Notes: generated from the sequence alone by a model not told the origin. A DNA stretch of 64,000 nt from Leptothoe sp034932105 (GCF_034932105.1 NZ_JAYGIG010000002.1:62001-126000); one strand, 5' to 3'; counted from the stretch's first letter, positions 25,339-34,958 are shown. A program made the numbers and translations.

Positions 25339-26637
25339 TTAGTTAGCGGTAACGCCTTCGACGCTAGCCGCCTCGCGCTGACCTCTGAGTAAATCATTGA
25401 GGACTTCGATTGCTTTCGCATACTGGGGGTCCTCTAGGGTACCGATGCGATCGCGATCTTCACTGAGGTATTCCCGCTGATCATCCGTCAGCTCCACCAT
25501 AAAGTCGGGCTCAATACCCAGAGTATTAATATCACGACCACTGGGGGTGAGATACTTAGCAATAGTCACCGCGATGCCAGAACCATCCCCTAGGCCGCGC
25601 ACCGACTGCACCAACCCTTTACCAAAGGTCTTCGTCCCCACCAGCACCGCCCGATTATTATCCTGCAGGGCCCCAGACAAAATTTCACTGGCACTGGCCG
25701 AGCCACCATCCACCAACACCACCAAGGGTTTATCAGTCAAAGCTCGATTGTTGGCCACATTTTCATCCAAGGTGCCTTCACGGTTCACCGTCGAAACAAT
25801 AGTCCCGTCACTCAGCCACATGCGGGAAATATCAATACTGGAATAGAGCAAACCACCCGGGTTAGAACGTAAATCCAGAACGTAGCCCGTCACATCACGC
25901 AGCTCCAGCTCTTGAATAGCCTCACGCATCTCAGACGCAGCATTGGCACTAAACTGCGTCAGGCGAATGTAGCCGACACCGCCCTCCTGTTCCGGATGGT
26001 AGGCATAGCGTACGGGATGAATCTCAATCCGAGCACGCACCAAATCAAAGTCAATCTCCTCACCCTCACGGAGTACGGTCAGAGTAACCTCAGAATCCAC
26101 CGGACCTCGGATCAAGTTCACCGCATCACTGAGATCCATCCCTGCGGTGGTCTGACCATCAATACGGATCAGCACATCTCCAGAACGGAGACCCGCCTCA
26201 AAAGCCGGTGTATCCTCAATGGGAGAAACCACGACGATTTCTTCCGTTTCTTCTTCCTGGGAAATCTGGATACCTACACCGGTCAACTCACCGGAGGTAT
26301 CGATTTGCATATTGCGAAACTCCTCGGGATCCATGAAGCGCGTGTAAGGATCCCCAAGGGAATCTACCATTTCCCTAATGGCTTCGTAGGCATCACCACT
26401 GTCGGTATAGTCACGATTGAGATAGTCGGTGCGGATAGCCTGCCAGTCTTGAGCATTAAATGTTTCATCAACATACTCGTTATCGATCAGCTGCCACACT
26501 TCATCGATCACCTCTTTCGGGCTCTCCCTAAAGAATGCCTGACTCTGAGACCAGTGAATGCTAGTACCTGCCACAACAACAGCCATACTTGCCAAAGCTG
26601 CCGCACCCAAAATCAGGCCATGCTTCTTGGTTGCCAT
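25339..26637 (-). CDS. Carboxyl-terminal processing protease (S41 family)
   Basis: 432 residues. A signal anchor spans residues 8-28. A PDZ domain (TGVGIQISQEEETEEIVVVS ... SGDVLIRIDG, about 110-200) is followed by the protease core: LVDGGSASASEILSGALQ with the nucleophile serine, and TKTFGKGLVQSVRGL with the lysine base. YLTPSGRDINTLGIEPD is conserved. The Ctp family trims or degrades periplasmic or lumenal proteins; one paralog matures the D1 protein. Which paralog this is cannot be told by eye. Confidence 0.93.
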   Translation of the reverse strand: MATKKHGLILGAAALASMAVVVAGTSIHWSQSQAFFRESPKEVIDEVWQLIDNEYVDETFNAQDWQAIRTDYLNRDYTDSGDAYEAIREMVDSLGDPYTRFMDPEEFRNMQIDTSGELTGVGIQISQEEETEEIVVVSPIEDTPAFEAGLRSGDVLIRIDGQTTAGMDLSDAVNLIRGPVDSEVTLTVLREGEEIDFDLVRARIEIHPVRYAYHPEQEGGVGYIRLTQFSANAASEMREAIQELELRDVTGYVLDLRSNPGGLLYSSIDISRMWLSDGTIVSTVNREGTLDENVANNRALTDKPLVVLVDGGSASASEILSGALQDNNRAVLVGTKTFGKGLVQSVRGLGDGSGIAVTIAKYLTPSGRDINTLGIEPDFMVELTDDQREYLSEDRDRIGTLEDPQYAKAIEVLNDLLRGQREAASVEGVTAN

Positions 26638-27024
26638 AAAAAGAGATCCAGAAAAAATTAGGACGACACGTACTGAACCAAACAGTATAAATAGCTAACT
26701 CACACCTTATAAATATATAAGCTTTGCTCAGTCGACGCAGGCATCGTACATATATTTAGTCCATATAGTCATTCAATGCAGCTTAGCAACTCTTCCGGAA
26801 AATTGGCTAGATTTTCAGTCAATCTCCTACAAGTTACTAGACTAACAAACGGGGATTAAGGTTCAAAATAAGGCTTCGTTTGCTAAACAAAATTAACAAA
26901 TTGGCATGATTTAACCATAAAAGCTTCCTTAGAAATACCAAATCCCCATCTAAAACCGTTGCTTTCTTGAGCAAAAAATAGTTTTAGATAGGGACACTAA
27001 ATTGAGCATGACCGTTAAAGAAAC
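26638..27024. other. Intergenic region with long imperfect inverted repeat
   Basis: About 390 bases. At 26944-26956 and 26981-26993 lie CCCCATCTAAAAC and GTTTTAGATAGGG, a 13-bp arm pair with one mismatch, and between them TTGCT...AGCAA forms an inner stem. It could be the ispG 3' end structure. Near 26706-26721 CTTATA-AATA-TATAAG is palindromic upstream of the ctp start. No gene is seen. Confidence 0.55.
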
Positions 27025-28251
27025 TTAGCTTCCGGGCTCCACCCAACGACCATCCCCCTTAATCAAATTAATTAATTCCACCACCCCCTCCTCTTCCGGT
27101 ACCCGCTTGATTTCCTCACGGCCCCGATAGAGGGAGATATAGCCCGGCGTTTTACCCACATAGCCATAGTCAGCATCTGCCATTTCCCCTGGCCCATTGA
27201 CGATGCAGCCCATTACCGCAATATCCAAACCCGTCAGGTGGCTAGTGGCTTCCCGCACCCTATGCAAAACCTCCTCTAGGTTAAATAGCGTCCGACCACA
27301 AGAGGGGCAAGCGACATATTCCACCATGGTTTTGCGTAAGCCCAGGGCCTGCAAAATGCTATAGCACACCGGAATTTCTTTTTCAGGGGCCTCGGTCAAG
27401 GAAACGCGAATGGTATCCCCAATCCCCTCGGCCAGCAACGTCCCAATGCCAGCGGTGGATTTTATCCGGCCATATTCGCCATCCCCCGCCTCGGTCACCC
27501 CTAGATGCAGCGGATAGGCCATGCCCAACTGATCCATCCGTTGGGCCATGAGGCGATAGGCCGCCAACATCACGGGCACTCGAGATGCCTTTAAGGAAAT
27601 AATTAGGTTATGGAAATTTAGGGACTCGCAAATACGGATAAACTCCAGGGCTGACTCCACCATGCCCTCGGGGGTATCACCATAGGTAAATAGCATGCGC
27701 TCCGCTAAAGAACCATGGTTCACCCCAATGCGCATGGCTTTGTTCTGATCGCGCAGGGATATTACCAGGGGCTCAAGGGTTTCTCTAATTTTTTCACCAA
27801 TGGCATCAAACTCTGCCTGGGTATATTCCGTGCGGCTGTCACTGGGTTTTTCAAATACGTAAAGCCCCGGGTTGATCCGCACCTTATCCACATGCTTAGC
27901 CACTTCCAGGGCAATCTTCATCCCGTTGTGATGGACATCGGCCACCAAGGGCACAACCTGGTAAGTAGCCGCCAGCTTTTCCTTAATAGTCGCCAAGGCC
28001 TTAGCATGGGCCATGCTAGGCACCGTAACCCGGACAATCTCACAGCCAATCTCATGCAAGCGTCGAATCCCGGCCACTGACCCGTCAATATCCAGCGTAT
28101 CTTCATTGATCATGGACTGTACGACAACCGGGGCTCCGCCACCAATAATGACGTCACCGACGGGTACTGGACGAGTCTTACGACGAATAATTTGGGTGTC
28201 GATCAGTTCGTTGGCACTGGTGTTGGCAGGGGGAGGCGTCAGGGTTTGCAT
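27025..28251 (-). CDS. ispG: (E)-4-hydroxy-3-methylbut-2-enyl-diphosphate synthase
   Basis: 408 residues. GDVIIGGGAPVVVQSMINEDT at residues 32-52 and LRVTVPSMAHAKALA-type segment (IVRVTVPSMAHAKALATI), GVNHGSLAERML and the Fe-S part YVACPSCGRTLFNLEEVLHR with IAVMGCIVNGPGEMADADYG give the IspG identity. In cyanobacteria the enzyme uses ferredoxin to convert methylerythritol cyclodiphosphate to HMBPP in the MEP isoprenoid pathway. It is monocistronic. The other MEP genes are not in the window. Confidence 0.97.
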   Translation of the reverse strand: MQTLTPPPANTSANELIDTQIIRRKTRPVPVGDVIIGGGAPVVVQSMINEDTLDIDGSVAGIRRLHEIGCEIVRVTVPSMAHAKALATIKEKLAATYQVVPLVADVHHNGMKIALEVAKHVDKVRINPGLYVFEKPSDSRTEYTQAEFDAIGEKIRETLEPLVISLRDQNKAMRIGVNHGSLAERMLFTYGDTPEGMVESALEFIRICESLNFHNLIISLKASRVPVMLAAYRLMAQRMDQLGMAYPLHLGVTEAGDGEYGRIKSTAGIGTLLAEGIGDTIRVSLTEAPEKEIPVCYSILQALGLRKTMVEYVACPSCGRTLFNLEEVLHRVREATSHLTGLDIAVMGCIVNGPGEMADADYGYVGKTPGYISLYRGREEIKRVPEEEGVVELINLIKGDGRWVEPGS

Positions 28252-28430
28252 ACGTCGAGATACAGATGAATTTACGGTTTAGACCCCATTCAAGTTAGAG
28301 GCGTAAGCATTCCCCTAGGAAAAACCTACTGTTCTGAACGTGGATCTGGCTTATTGTCCTATTGTATTTTGCTAGCGTCCCACAAAATGCAGACGCTTAC
28401 TGGCAGTCTGGACGACAAAATATCGTTTTA

Positions 28431-28487
28431 CGCCCATAGCTCACCCTCTAGGCACTCGCTGAAAGCCTTATGGAAAAACTATGGGCG
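28431..28487 (-). repeat. Inverted repeat CGCCCATAG / CTATGGGCG
   Basis: A 9-bp perfect inverted repeat (28431-28439 and 28479-28487) with a 39-base centre. It follows the stop of the TPR gene at 28530 and is upstream of ispG, so it may be a 3' structure of the former or a leader element of the latter. No T run follows. Confidence 0.4.
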
Positions 28488-28529
28488 GGGATACTATAGG
28501 CAATGCCATCGAGACCGTCATAACGCTGC

Positions 28530-29000
28530 CTAATTTAACTTGGCAATACATTCCAATACCAGACGCTGATTAATCAAAGAGAACGGTTGAATATCCAGGG
28601 TGCGCCGAAAACATTGAATGGCATCCAGATAATTGCCTACGGAAGCATGGCATAAACCCAGGCCATGCAAAGCCCCAAAGTGATAGGGAATGAGCTCAAG
28701 GGTTTTTTCGCAGTCCTTGGCCGCCGCCAAATAGTTACCCTGCATGTAGTAAAAGACAGCCCGTCGATTCCAAGCTTCAGCAAAGTCTGGCAGGGTAACT
28801 ATCAGCTGATCAAGAATCGCTTTAGCATCCTCACCTTGCTCCGCTTCCACTAGGGTTTGGCTCTCAATTAAGCGCTTAGCACCTTGGACACCCTTTTGGT
28901 GAAACCACATGTGCCAGAATTCTCCTGTTGCTTGATTGCGCACGGTTTCATCCGGATCTTTCAATGCCTGCAAGAGGCGATCAATATAGGCAGAATCCAT
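28530..29000 (-). CDS. Tetratricopeptide repeat protein
   Basis: 156 residues. Residues 68-140 hold two TPR units: FAEAWNRRAVFYYMQGNYLAAAKDCEKTLELIP and FGALHGLGLCHASVGNYLDAIQCFRRTLDIQP. The N-terminal half (DRLLQALKDPDETVRNQATGEFWHMWFHQKG) is helical and widespread in cyanobacteria. No signal peptide. It acts presumably as a protein-protein scaffold in the cytoplasm. Confidence 0.85.
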   Translation of the reverse strand: MDSAYIDRLLQALKDPDETVRNQATGEFWHMWFHQKGVQGAKRLIESQTLVEAEQGEDAKAILDQLIVTLPDFAEAWNRRAVFYYMQGNYLAAAKDCEKTLELIPYHFGALHGLGLCHASVGNYLDAIQCFRRTLDIQPFSLINQRLVLECIAKLN

Positions 29001-29158
29001 CAGTTAAACAGGTTGATCAATCGAATTGGACAGGTGCCTAGGGCACCTATTGAGCCGTAATCAGCGGTAGCCCTGGGTTGTGAAGAAAATCACAATTCAT
29101 CTGAACGATGCGGAAAGTACCCACGATGGAATGAATAAGTCTGGGGGGCGGCAATAGG

Positions 29159-29176
29159 TAGTGGTGTACACCACTA
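29159..29176. promoter_or_regulatory. Perfect 18-bp palindrome, candidate operator
   Basis: TAGTGGTGTACACCACTA is a perfect palindrome, 80 bases before the GvpN-like start codon. A perfect 18-mer at this location fits a dimeric repressor site, but the protein is unknown and it could instead be a chance or structural element. Confidence 0.4.
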
Positions 29177-29255
29177 GGGAAAGCTAAGGCAAATCATACA
29201 CGGGCGTGTCCACACGTTATAGCCCATACTCCACTTACAAAGGATCGGTATCTCT

Positions 29256-30116
29256 GTGTCCACGGTAATTCAGGTGCGCCCCCAGCAGTTTGTCAAGACC
29301 GCTGCACTTGAGCAGGTCATGCAGCGGGCGCTACGCTATCTCAGGTCTGGCTACTCAATTCATTTAGAAGGCCCAACGGGCATTGGGAAAACCACCTTAG
29401 CCATACATCTGGCCGATTGCCGGAGGCAGCCAGTGATGTTGGTCATGGGGGGCCATGATTTGACCGTGCAGGGGGAATTTAACCACCAAAATTCCTGGTT
29501 CAGGGTAGCCTGTCGGGAAGGATGGACCCTGATCTATGACGAATTTAATCGTTCGCGACCTGAGATGAATACGGCGTTGCTATCTGCCCTAGGGGAAAAG
29601 ATGTTAGCCCTGCCCCATCCAGGCGGATTAGAGTATGTGCCCATTCACCCAGAGTTTCGGGTGATTTTTACCTCTAATGCTGAGGAATACTGTGGCACCT
29701 ACAGCACCCCAAGCACACTGATTGATCGGGTGGTGACGATGAACTTACCTGAACCCAACCTCTTGGCGCAACAGCAGCTACTGGTGGAATTGATTGGGAT
29801 TTCCCTTGAGGCGGCGGCCCTAGTCATTAGACTGGTGCAGCAATTTTTTCACCATATATCGCCAGAGAGCAGATTTAGTCTCCGCCCACAGCTAATGATT
29901 GCCCAAATATGTCACTGTGAAGGCATTGCCGTTTCGGCGGATGATACTGACTTTAGGCAAGTCTGTCGGGATATCTTGCTTTCCCGTTCCTCCCAGTCAG
30001 CCACCGATGCCAATGAGGTGCTTTGGGAAATATTTAATCAGCTGTCAAGACAAATGCCAGAGATTAAGCCGGTGACGACACCCCAGCTATCCCTAGAACA
30101 TGCAGGCTCAGTGTAG
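29256..30116 (+). CDS. Orphan GvpN-like AAA+ ATPase (MoxR type)
   Basis: 286 residues starting with GTG at 29256. The Walker A motif is GPTGIGKTT (residues 39-47), Walker B is TLIYDEF (91-97) and sensor 1 is IFTSNAEEY (Asn141). RALRYLRSGYSIHLEGP, IYDEFNRSRPEMNTALLSAL and EEYCGTYSTPSTLIDRVVTM are very close to gas-vesicle protein GvpN. GvpN helps enlarge gas vesicles. No gvpA, gvpC, gvpJ or other gvp gene occurs in the window, and the loop between Walker A and B is shorter than in GvpN (FTTSDLVG-type segment absent), so a different role is possible. Confidence 0.8.
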   Translation: MSTVIQVRPQQFVKTAALEQVMQRALRYLRSGYSIHLEGPTGIGKTTLAIHLADCRRQPVMLVMGGHDLTVQGEFNHQNSWFRVACREGWTLIYDEFNRSRPEMNTALLSALGEKMLALPHPGGLEYVPIHPEFRVIFTSNAEEYCGTYSTPSTLIDRVVTMNLPEPNLLAQQQLLVELIGISLEAAALVIRLVQQFFHHISPESRFSLRPQLMIAQICHCEGIAVSADDTDFRQVCRDILLSRSSQSATDANEVLWEIFNQLSRQMPEIKPVTTPQLSLEHAGSV

Positions 30117-30153
30117 TTTCGCCCCCATAGATCACGCCCTCTGAACCACTGCA

Positions 30154-32235
30154 TCAATTCACGGAAAAAGACTCAATCATCCAACGGTCATCCTGCTTTT
30201 TGAGATTGTATTCAACCGTCAGCTGATCTTTGAATGAAGCCGCTTCGCTCAAAACACCAAATTGATAGGCATTTGCTGTCTCTTCCACATCGGCCGTCAC
30301 CTTGATTTGATCGTCATCAATCTCTTCAGCAGATAGATTTTGGATCGATTGTTCGTACTCTACATGGACACCATCCCTCTGGTTTAGTTGGACCCGATTG
30401 GTCCACTCGGACAAGGCTGGTTCCAAGAGAATATCTTCGAGGGCGGTCACATCCCAATTGGGCCCCATGGCCTCGCCCTTGGTGGTATACCAAAGTTGAA
30501 TGGCTTCCTCTGCAATTACCTGCACATCGTCACTAACCGCTGATGGGGTGCTTTCTTCAGTGGGCAGTTCGATGGCGGGACGCGCTACATCAAGATCCAC
30601 GGGATCTCCCTTGAGCCTGGGTCCCCCAAACAGGCCACCAAACCAACCCAATAACTGGGCCACAATGAACCCTAGCAAGCCTAGGCCCAGCAACCCCAGC
30701 AGCAGCACAAGGGCCAAACGCCCCCATTTTGGCGACGATGATCGTCGTCGTACTTTAGCAGACGAATCATCCAACACCACACTAGAGGCCAATTCATCAT
30801 CGCCTAGCTGACCATCTGGCGATAGGCTCGACACTTCTTCTGCGGTGTAGGTAGGCCGACGGGAGGAGGCAGCGGCTCCGACTCCGACTCCGACAGCAGC
30901 AGCTCCGGCAGCAGCACCCACACCCAGGGACTGTCCGGCCCCAAAGGGGGATTCGCCATAATTGGGACTGGGGGGCGACACGCCATAGCCCTGACCAAAT
31001 CGGCTCTGACCAAATCGGCCCTGATCAACCTGGCTGGAAGACATCCCATCGTCGGGAGGCATTGCTTCCAAGTAAGCCTGCACTTGCTCATTGGCAAAGT
31101 AGTCTTTCAGGGTGACGTTGCTCTGGTTGAGATCCCTAAAGAAGGGGAATACATCCTGCTGCAGCCAGCGTTCGGTATAAAGACATAACCCAGGCAGCAG
31201 ATCGGGAGCCCCAGAAGAATGGCTTTTAATAAAGGAAATGGGCTCATTTTCATGGCTGCGCTCTAGGGCATAGGTAGCCTCTTCGGTCTGCCCCAGCAGC
31301 ACGGCACATACAGCCTGCTCTAAATACACGTCTTGACGTTCGGTCAACAGGGCAAGGCGCTGCTTGGCTTGGCGCACAAGGTTTGGCTGGTGTTTGGCAA
31401 ATCCCCTTGCTAGGAGCGCATAGACGGACAAGTAGACACCGACGGAGGACGGGCGCTGGGCCTCGACCTCAAAAATATCCTGCTGTTCTGCCGACGTGAG
31501 ATAGCTGCGTAACTGCTGGACAAAGCGTAAAAAATCTTCAACGCTAAGGCCCGAAGCATCATCATTGGCCCCGTCAATGCCGCCCCGTTTCGCTAGCATG
31601 GATTTCAACAGGCTAATGCCCTGCTGCCTAGCGGCTTTATCCGCTAGGGGACGGGCCACCAATTCTAGAATTCGATAGGGCTTTAGTTTATCCAGGTCTG
31701 CTTGGATATCTCTTTGCATCTCAGGAAACAGGCTTTCTCGAACCATCAGCTCTTGACCTGTTTCCAACGATTCCGCTGCATTTTCGTACTGGTGCTGCTG
31801 CCACTGCTCTCGCCCCAGCTCCAGACAGGCCAATCCGAGGGAGAGCACAACGTCGGACAGGGCTGCTTGGGCAGTTCCCTCTAAATTGCTAGGGCCACTG
31901 CTCAAATAGGGGCGTCCGAAACGAATCACCAGCTCATATTCACCGAGTTCTAGCAAAATGAGTAGGGCACCAATTAGCTGCCCCTCATAAATCTCGATTG
32001 AAACGGGTTCTGAGCCCGCCGCCAATAGCTTGGCATCATAGACCTGACGCTGGCTCGAATCCCGCAAAGCATCATAGGCCATATCAATCAGCTGCTTCCG
32101 CGACTGAATCGCAAAGTCTGAATACTCCCGCCGGGGTAACTGTAGAGTACGGTCACGGTGGGCCTGCTCCAGTTGTTCCGCTGTCGCTTGCATGGGTAAA
32201 CCCAGGATTCGGTAGTGATCTAGCGGAATTTGCAC
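30154..32235 (-). CDS. ftn2: ARC6/Ftn2-type cell division protein
   Basis: 693 residues. The N-terminal J-like domain (HYRILGLPMQATAEQLEQAH, residues 7-70) lacks the HPD triad, as usual for ARC6/Ftn2. A long helical region with TPR-like parts follows, then a Ser/Gly/Ala-rich stretch (about 385-445), one membrane helix at about 490-515 (LALVLLLGLLGLGLLGF), and a C-terminal IMS/DUF4101 domain (about 575-690). Ftn2 tethers FtsZ to the membrane in cyanobacteria, as ARC6 does in plastids. Start ATG at 32235. Confidence 0.92.
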   Translation of the reverse strand: MQIPLDHYRILGLPMQATAEQLEQAHRDRTLQLPRREYSDFAIQSRKQLIDMAYDALRDSSQRQVYDAKLLAAGSEPVSIEIYEGQLIGALLILLELGEYELVIRFGRPYLSSGPSNLEGTAQAALSDVVLSLGLACLELGREQWQQHQYENAAESLETGQELMVRESLFPEMQRDIQADLDKLKPYRILELVARPLADKAARQQGISLLKSMLAKRGGIDGANDDASGLSVEDFLRFVQQLRSYLTSAEQQDIFEVEAQRPSSVGVYLSVYALLARGFAKHQPNLVRQAKQRLALLTERQDVYLEQAVCAVLLGQTEEATYALERSHENEPISFIKSHSSGAPDLLPGLCLYTERWLQQDVFPFFRDLNQSNVTLKDYFANEQVQAYLEAMPPDDGMSSSQVDQGRFGQSRFGQGYGVSPPSPNYGESPFGAGQSLGVGAAAGAAAVGVGVGAAASSRRPTYTAEEVSSLSPDGQLGDDELASSVVLDDSSAKVRRRSSSPKWGRLALVLLLGLLGLGLLGFIVAQLLGWFGGLFGGPRLKGDPVDLDVARPAIELPTEESTPSAVSDDVQVIAEEAIQLWYTTKGEAMGPNWDVTALEDILLEPALSEWTNRVQLNQRDGVHVEYEQSIQNLSAEEIDDDQIKVTADVEETANAYQFGVLSEAASFKDQLTVEYNLKKQDDRWMIESFSVN

Positions 32236-32840
32236 AGTGACTTCCTTAGCATTCGAGTTGACTTCGACTTATAACTTATATAGGTGAAACCTTGGAGAAC
32301 GTCATTGTACAGACATGGACGACCATGGGCGCACCATTAGTGTATGAAAACTACCTAAGTAGGTTGAAACACTCGTTTATGTAAAACCGCATTCATAATA
32401 GCGATGAAATGCTTATATTTGAAAGCCTACAGCAATGAATCAAACTTTTCAGCCAATTGTTCGGGGAAATTAAGGCTTTAAGCCTCCTAGACAGGGCTAG
32501 CATTTCTATGTAAATAGGAGCCCGTAAATCCACTTGCTTTAGCAGTTTCCCCAAAGTAAAAATTTTCATAACATTGCACTTATTCACCACTTAATCCCCA
32601 CGATTACAGCCATTAAGTCATTGGTAATGTGGGCTTAATCTAAGTAAAATTTCGGACAGATTCGCACAGATTTAAGAACATCCACCGAGAGGAAAGCTAG
32701 ATTGTCGTCTAAAATTATGTTCGGTCGATTTTAACGTAATCAGGCCAACGACTATTCTGCGTGTGGCAAGTTGATCATGAACTGATCACTATTTTTGGAA
32801 TAATCATAATTTGTACTGCGGTGGGGCGATTAGCAAGCCA
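32236..32840. other. Intergenic region between ftn2 and pdhA
   Basis: About 600 bases holding two divergent promoters. No reliable gene: a 65-codon minus-strand frame at 32393-32590 has no ribosome site or family match. Confidence 0.6.
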
Positions 32841-33869
32841 ATGGTTCAGGAAAGGACATTACCAACATTTCAAGCGACTTCAGCAAAAATAGATCGGCAA
32901 GAGGGCCTCAGGATATACGAGGATATGGTTCTGGGGCGGTACTTTGAGGACAAATGTGCCGAAATGTACTATCGGGGCAAAATGTTCGGTTTTGTGCATC
33001 TTTACAACGGCCAAGAAGCTGTATCCAGCGGTGTGATTAAGTCCATGCGCTCGGATGACTACGTGTGTAGCACCTACCGGGATCATGTTCATGCCTTGAG
33101 TGCCGGAGTACCTGCCAATGCAGTCATGGCCGAGCTTTTTGGGAAGGAAACCGGATGTAGTAAGGGCCGGGGCGGCTCAATGCATATGTTTTCCAAAGAG
33201 CACAACCTGTTGGGGGGCTTTGCCTTTATTGGTGAAGGTATTCCCGTGGCGCTGGGGGCCGCATTCCAGTCCCGCTATCGCCGTGATGCCCTGGGGGATC
33301 CGTCTGCTGACCAGGTAACTGCTGCTTTCTTTGGGGATGGCACTACGAATAACGGTCAGTTTTTTGAGTGCCTAAATATGGCAGCGCTGTGGAAATTACC
33401 GATTTTGTTTGTGGTTGAGAATAATAAGTGGGCCATTGGTATGGCCCACGAGCGGGCCTCGTCGCAAACTGAGATTTACCGTAAGGCCAGCGTATTTGGC
33501 CTGCCCGGTTACGAGGTTGATGGCATGGATGTGCTGGCGGTGCGGGATGTGGCCCAAGTCGCGGTGGCCCGGGCCCGGGCTGGGGAAGGCCCAACGCTGA
33601 TTGAATGTTTGACCTATCGGTTCCGGGGGCATTCGTTGGCGGATCCTGATGAGCTGCGATCGCAAGCCGAAAAAGACGAATGGCAGGCCCGCGACCCCAT
33701 CACCCGCATGGAAGCTTACCTGATCGAGCAAACCTTGGCCGATGGCGCCGAGCTCACAGCGATCAAAAAGCGGATTGAGCTGCACATTGAGGACGCCGTC
33801 AAGTTTGCCGAAGAAAGCCCCGAGCCTTCGCCGGACGAACTCCACCGGTACATTTTTGCTGAAGACTAA
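32841..33869 (+). CDS. pdhA: Pyruvate dehydrogenase E1 component, alpha subunit
   Basis: 342 residues from ATG at 32841; MVQERTLPTF is the usual start, while the TTG at 32811 is rejected. FVHLYNGQEAVSSGVI, GRGGSMHMFSKEHNLLGGF, and the thiamine-diphosphate motif FFGDGTTNNGQFFECLNMAALWKLPILFVVENNKW (GDG to NN) are E1-alpha signatures. With the beta subunit it decarboxylates pyruvate in the complex feeding acetyl-CoA. pdhB starts 51 bases later. Confidence 0.96.
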   Translation: MVQERTLPTFQATSAKIDRQEGLRIYEDMVLGRYFEDKCAEMYYRGKMFGFVHLYNGQEAVSSGVIKSMRSDDYVCSTYRDHVHALSAGVPANAVMAELFGKETGCSKGRGGSMHMFSKEHNLLGGFAFIGEGIPVALGAAFQSRYRRDALGDPSADQVTAAFFGDGTTNNGQFFECLNMAALWKLPILFVVENNKWAIGMAHERASSQTEIYRKASVFGLPGYEVDGMDVLAVRDVAQVAVARARAGEGPTLIECLTYRFRGHSLADPDELRSQAEKDEWQARDPITRMEAYLIEQTLADGAELTAIKKRIELHIEDAVKFAEESPEPSPDELHRYIFAED

Positions 33870-33920
33870 CCCCCGTCCAGTACATCGGCCAATTACGCAG
33901 TCAGAAATCACAGGTATCTA

Positions 33921-34904
33921 ATGGCAGAAACACTTTTATTTAATGCCCTGAGGGAAGCCGTAGACGAAGAAATGGGACGGGATGAAACCGTCTTTGTGAT
34001 CGGGGAAGACGTCGGTCACTACGGCGGTTCCTATAAGGTCACCAAAGGTCTTTACGAAAAGTATGGCCCCCTGCGGGTGCTGGACACCCCCATTGCGGAG
34101 AACAGCTTTACTGGCATGGCAGTGGGGGCGGCCATGACCGGCCTGCGCCCCATTGTGGAAGGCATGAACATGGGCTTTTTGCTCCTGGCCTTCAACCAAA
34201 TTGCTAACAATGCGGGCATGCTGCCCTACACCTCCGGCGGTAACTACCACATTCCCATGGTGATCCGGGGCCCTGGCGGTGTGGGACGTCAGCTGGGGGC
34301 AGAGCATTCCCAACGGCTAGAGGCCTACTTTCAGGCAGTGCCCGGTCTCAAGATTGTGGCCTGCTCTACGCCTTACAACGCCAAGGGTTTGCTCAAGTCG
34401 GCCATTCGCGATAAAAACCCGGTGCTCTTCTTTGAACATGTGCTGCTGTACAACCTCAAGGAAGACCTCCCCAGCGATGAGTACCTGGTGCCTTTGGACA
34501 AAGCGGATGTGGTGCGCCCTGGGAAGGATGTGACCATCCTCACCTACTCCCGCATGCGTCACCATGTGCTCCAGGCGGTCAAAGGAATTGAAGCCCAGGG
34601 CTTTGATCCAGAGGTGATCGATCTGATCTCCCTGAAGCCCATTGACTACGACACCATTGGCGCATCCATTCGCAAAACCCACAAGGTGATCATTGTGGAA
34701 GAATGCATGCGCACTGGCGGCATTGCCGCAGAGATTATCGCCTCCATCAATGATCGCTTTTTTGATGAACTCGATGCACCGGTGATGCGTCTGTCCTCCC
34801 AAGACATTCCCACCCCCTACAATGGCCGCTTAGAAAGTCTGACCATTGTGCAGCCTAAGCAAATTGTAGAAGCCGTTGAAAAAATGATGATGGCCCGGGT
34901 ATAG
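33921..34904 (+). CDS. pdhB: Pyruvate dehydrogenase E1 component, beta subunit
   Basis: 327 residues. EDVGHYGGSYKVTKGLYEKYGP, PIAENSFTGMAVGAAMTGL, IRGPGGVGRQLGAEHSQRLEAYF and EECMRTGGIAAEI are conserved E1-beta segments. It completes the heterotetrameric E1 with PdhA. Close spacing after pdhA supports one operon; a terminator hairpin follows 23 bases after the stop. Confidence 0.97.
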   Translation: MAETLLFNALREAVDEEMGRDETVFVIGEDVGHYGGSYKVTKGLYEKYGPLRVLDTPIAENSFTGMAVGAAMTGLRPIVEGMNMGFLLLAFNQIANNAGMLPYTSGGNYHIPMVIRGPGGVGRQLGAEHSQRLEAYFQAVPGLKIVACSTPYNAKGLLKSAIRDKNPVLFFEHVLLYNLKEDLPSDEYLVPLDKADVVRPGKDVTILTYSRMRHHVLQAVKGIEAQGFDPEVIDLISLKPIDYDTIGASIRKTHKVIIVEECMRTGGIAAEIIASINDRFFDELDAPVMRLSSQDIPTPYNGRLESLTIVQPKQIVEAVEKMMMARV

Positions 34905-34926
34905 GCCCGTCCGCCTAGGGTTGTGG

Positions 34927-34958
34927 CACCGGGGATAGGACTTATCCCTGGTGATTTT
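34927..34958 (+). terminator. Terminator after pdhB
   Basis: CACCGGGGATA (34927-34937) pairs with TATCCCTGGTG (34943-34953), an 11-bp stem with one G-T pair and a 5-base loop; TTTT follows at 34955-34958. Confidence 0.65.

Noticed and set aside
25912..26661. 249-codon plus-strand frame opposite the ctp gene
   Set aside because: It is antisense to a clear S41 protease, has no family motif and uses codon patterns caused by the opposite frame.
30154..32235. J domain lacking HPD as a broken chaperone gene
   Set aside because: Loss of HPD is characteristic of ARC6/Ftn2.
32393..32590. 65-codon minus-strand frame between ftn2 and pdhA
   Set aside because: No ribosome binding site, no recognisable protein, promoter region expected here.
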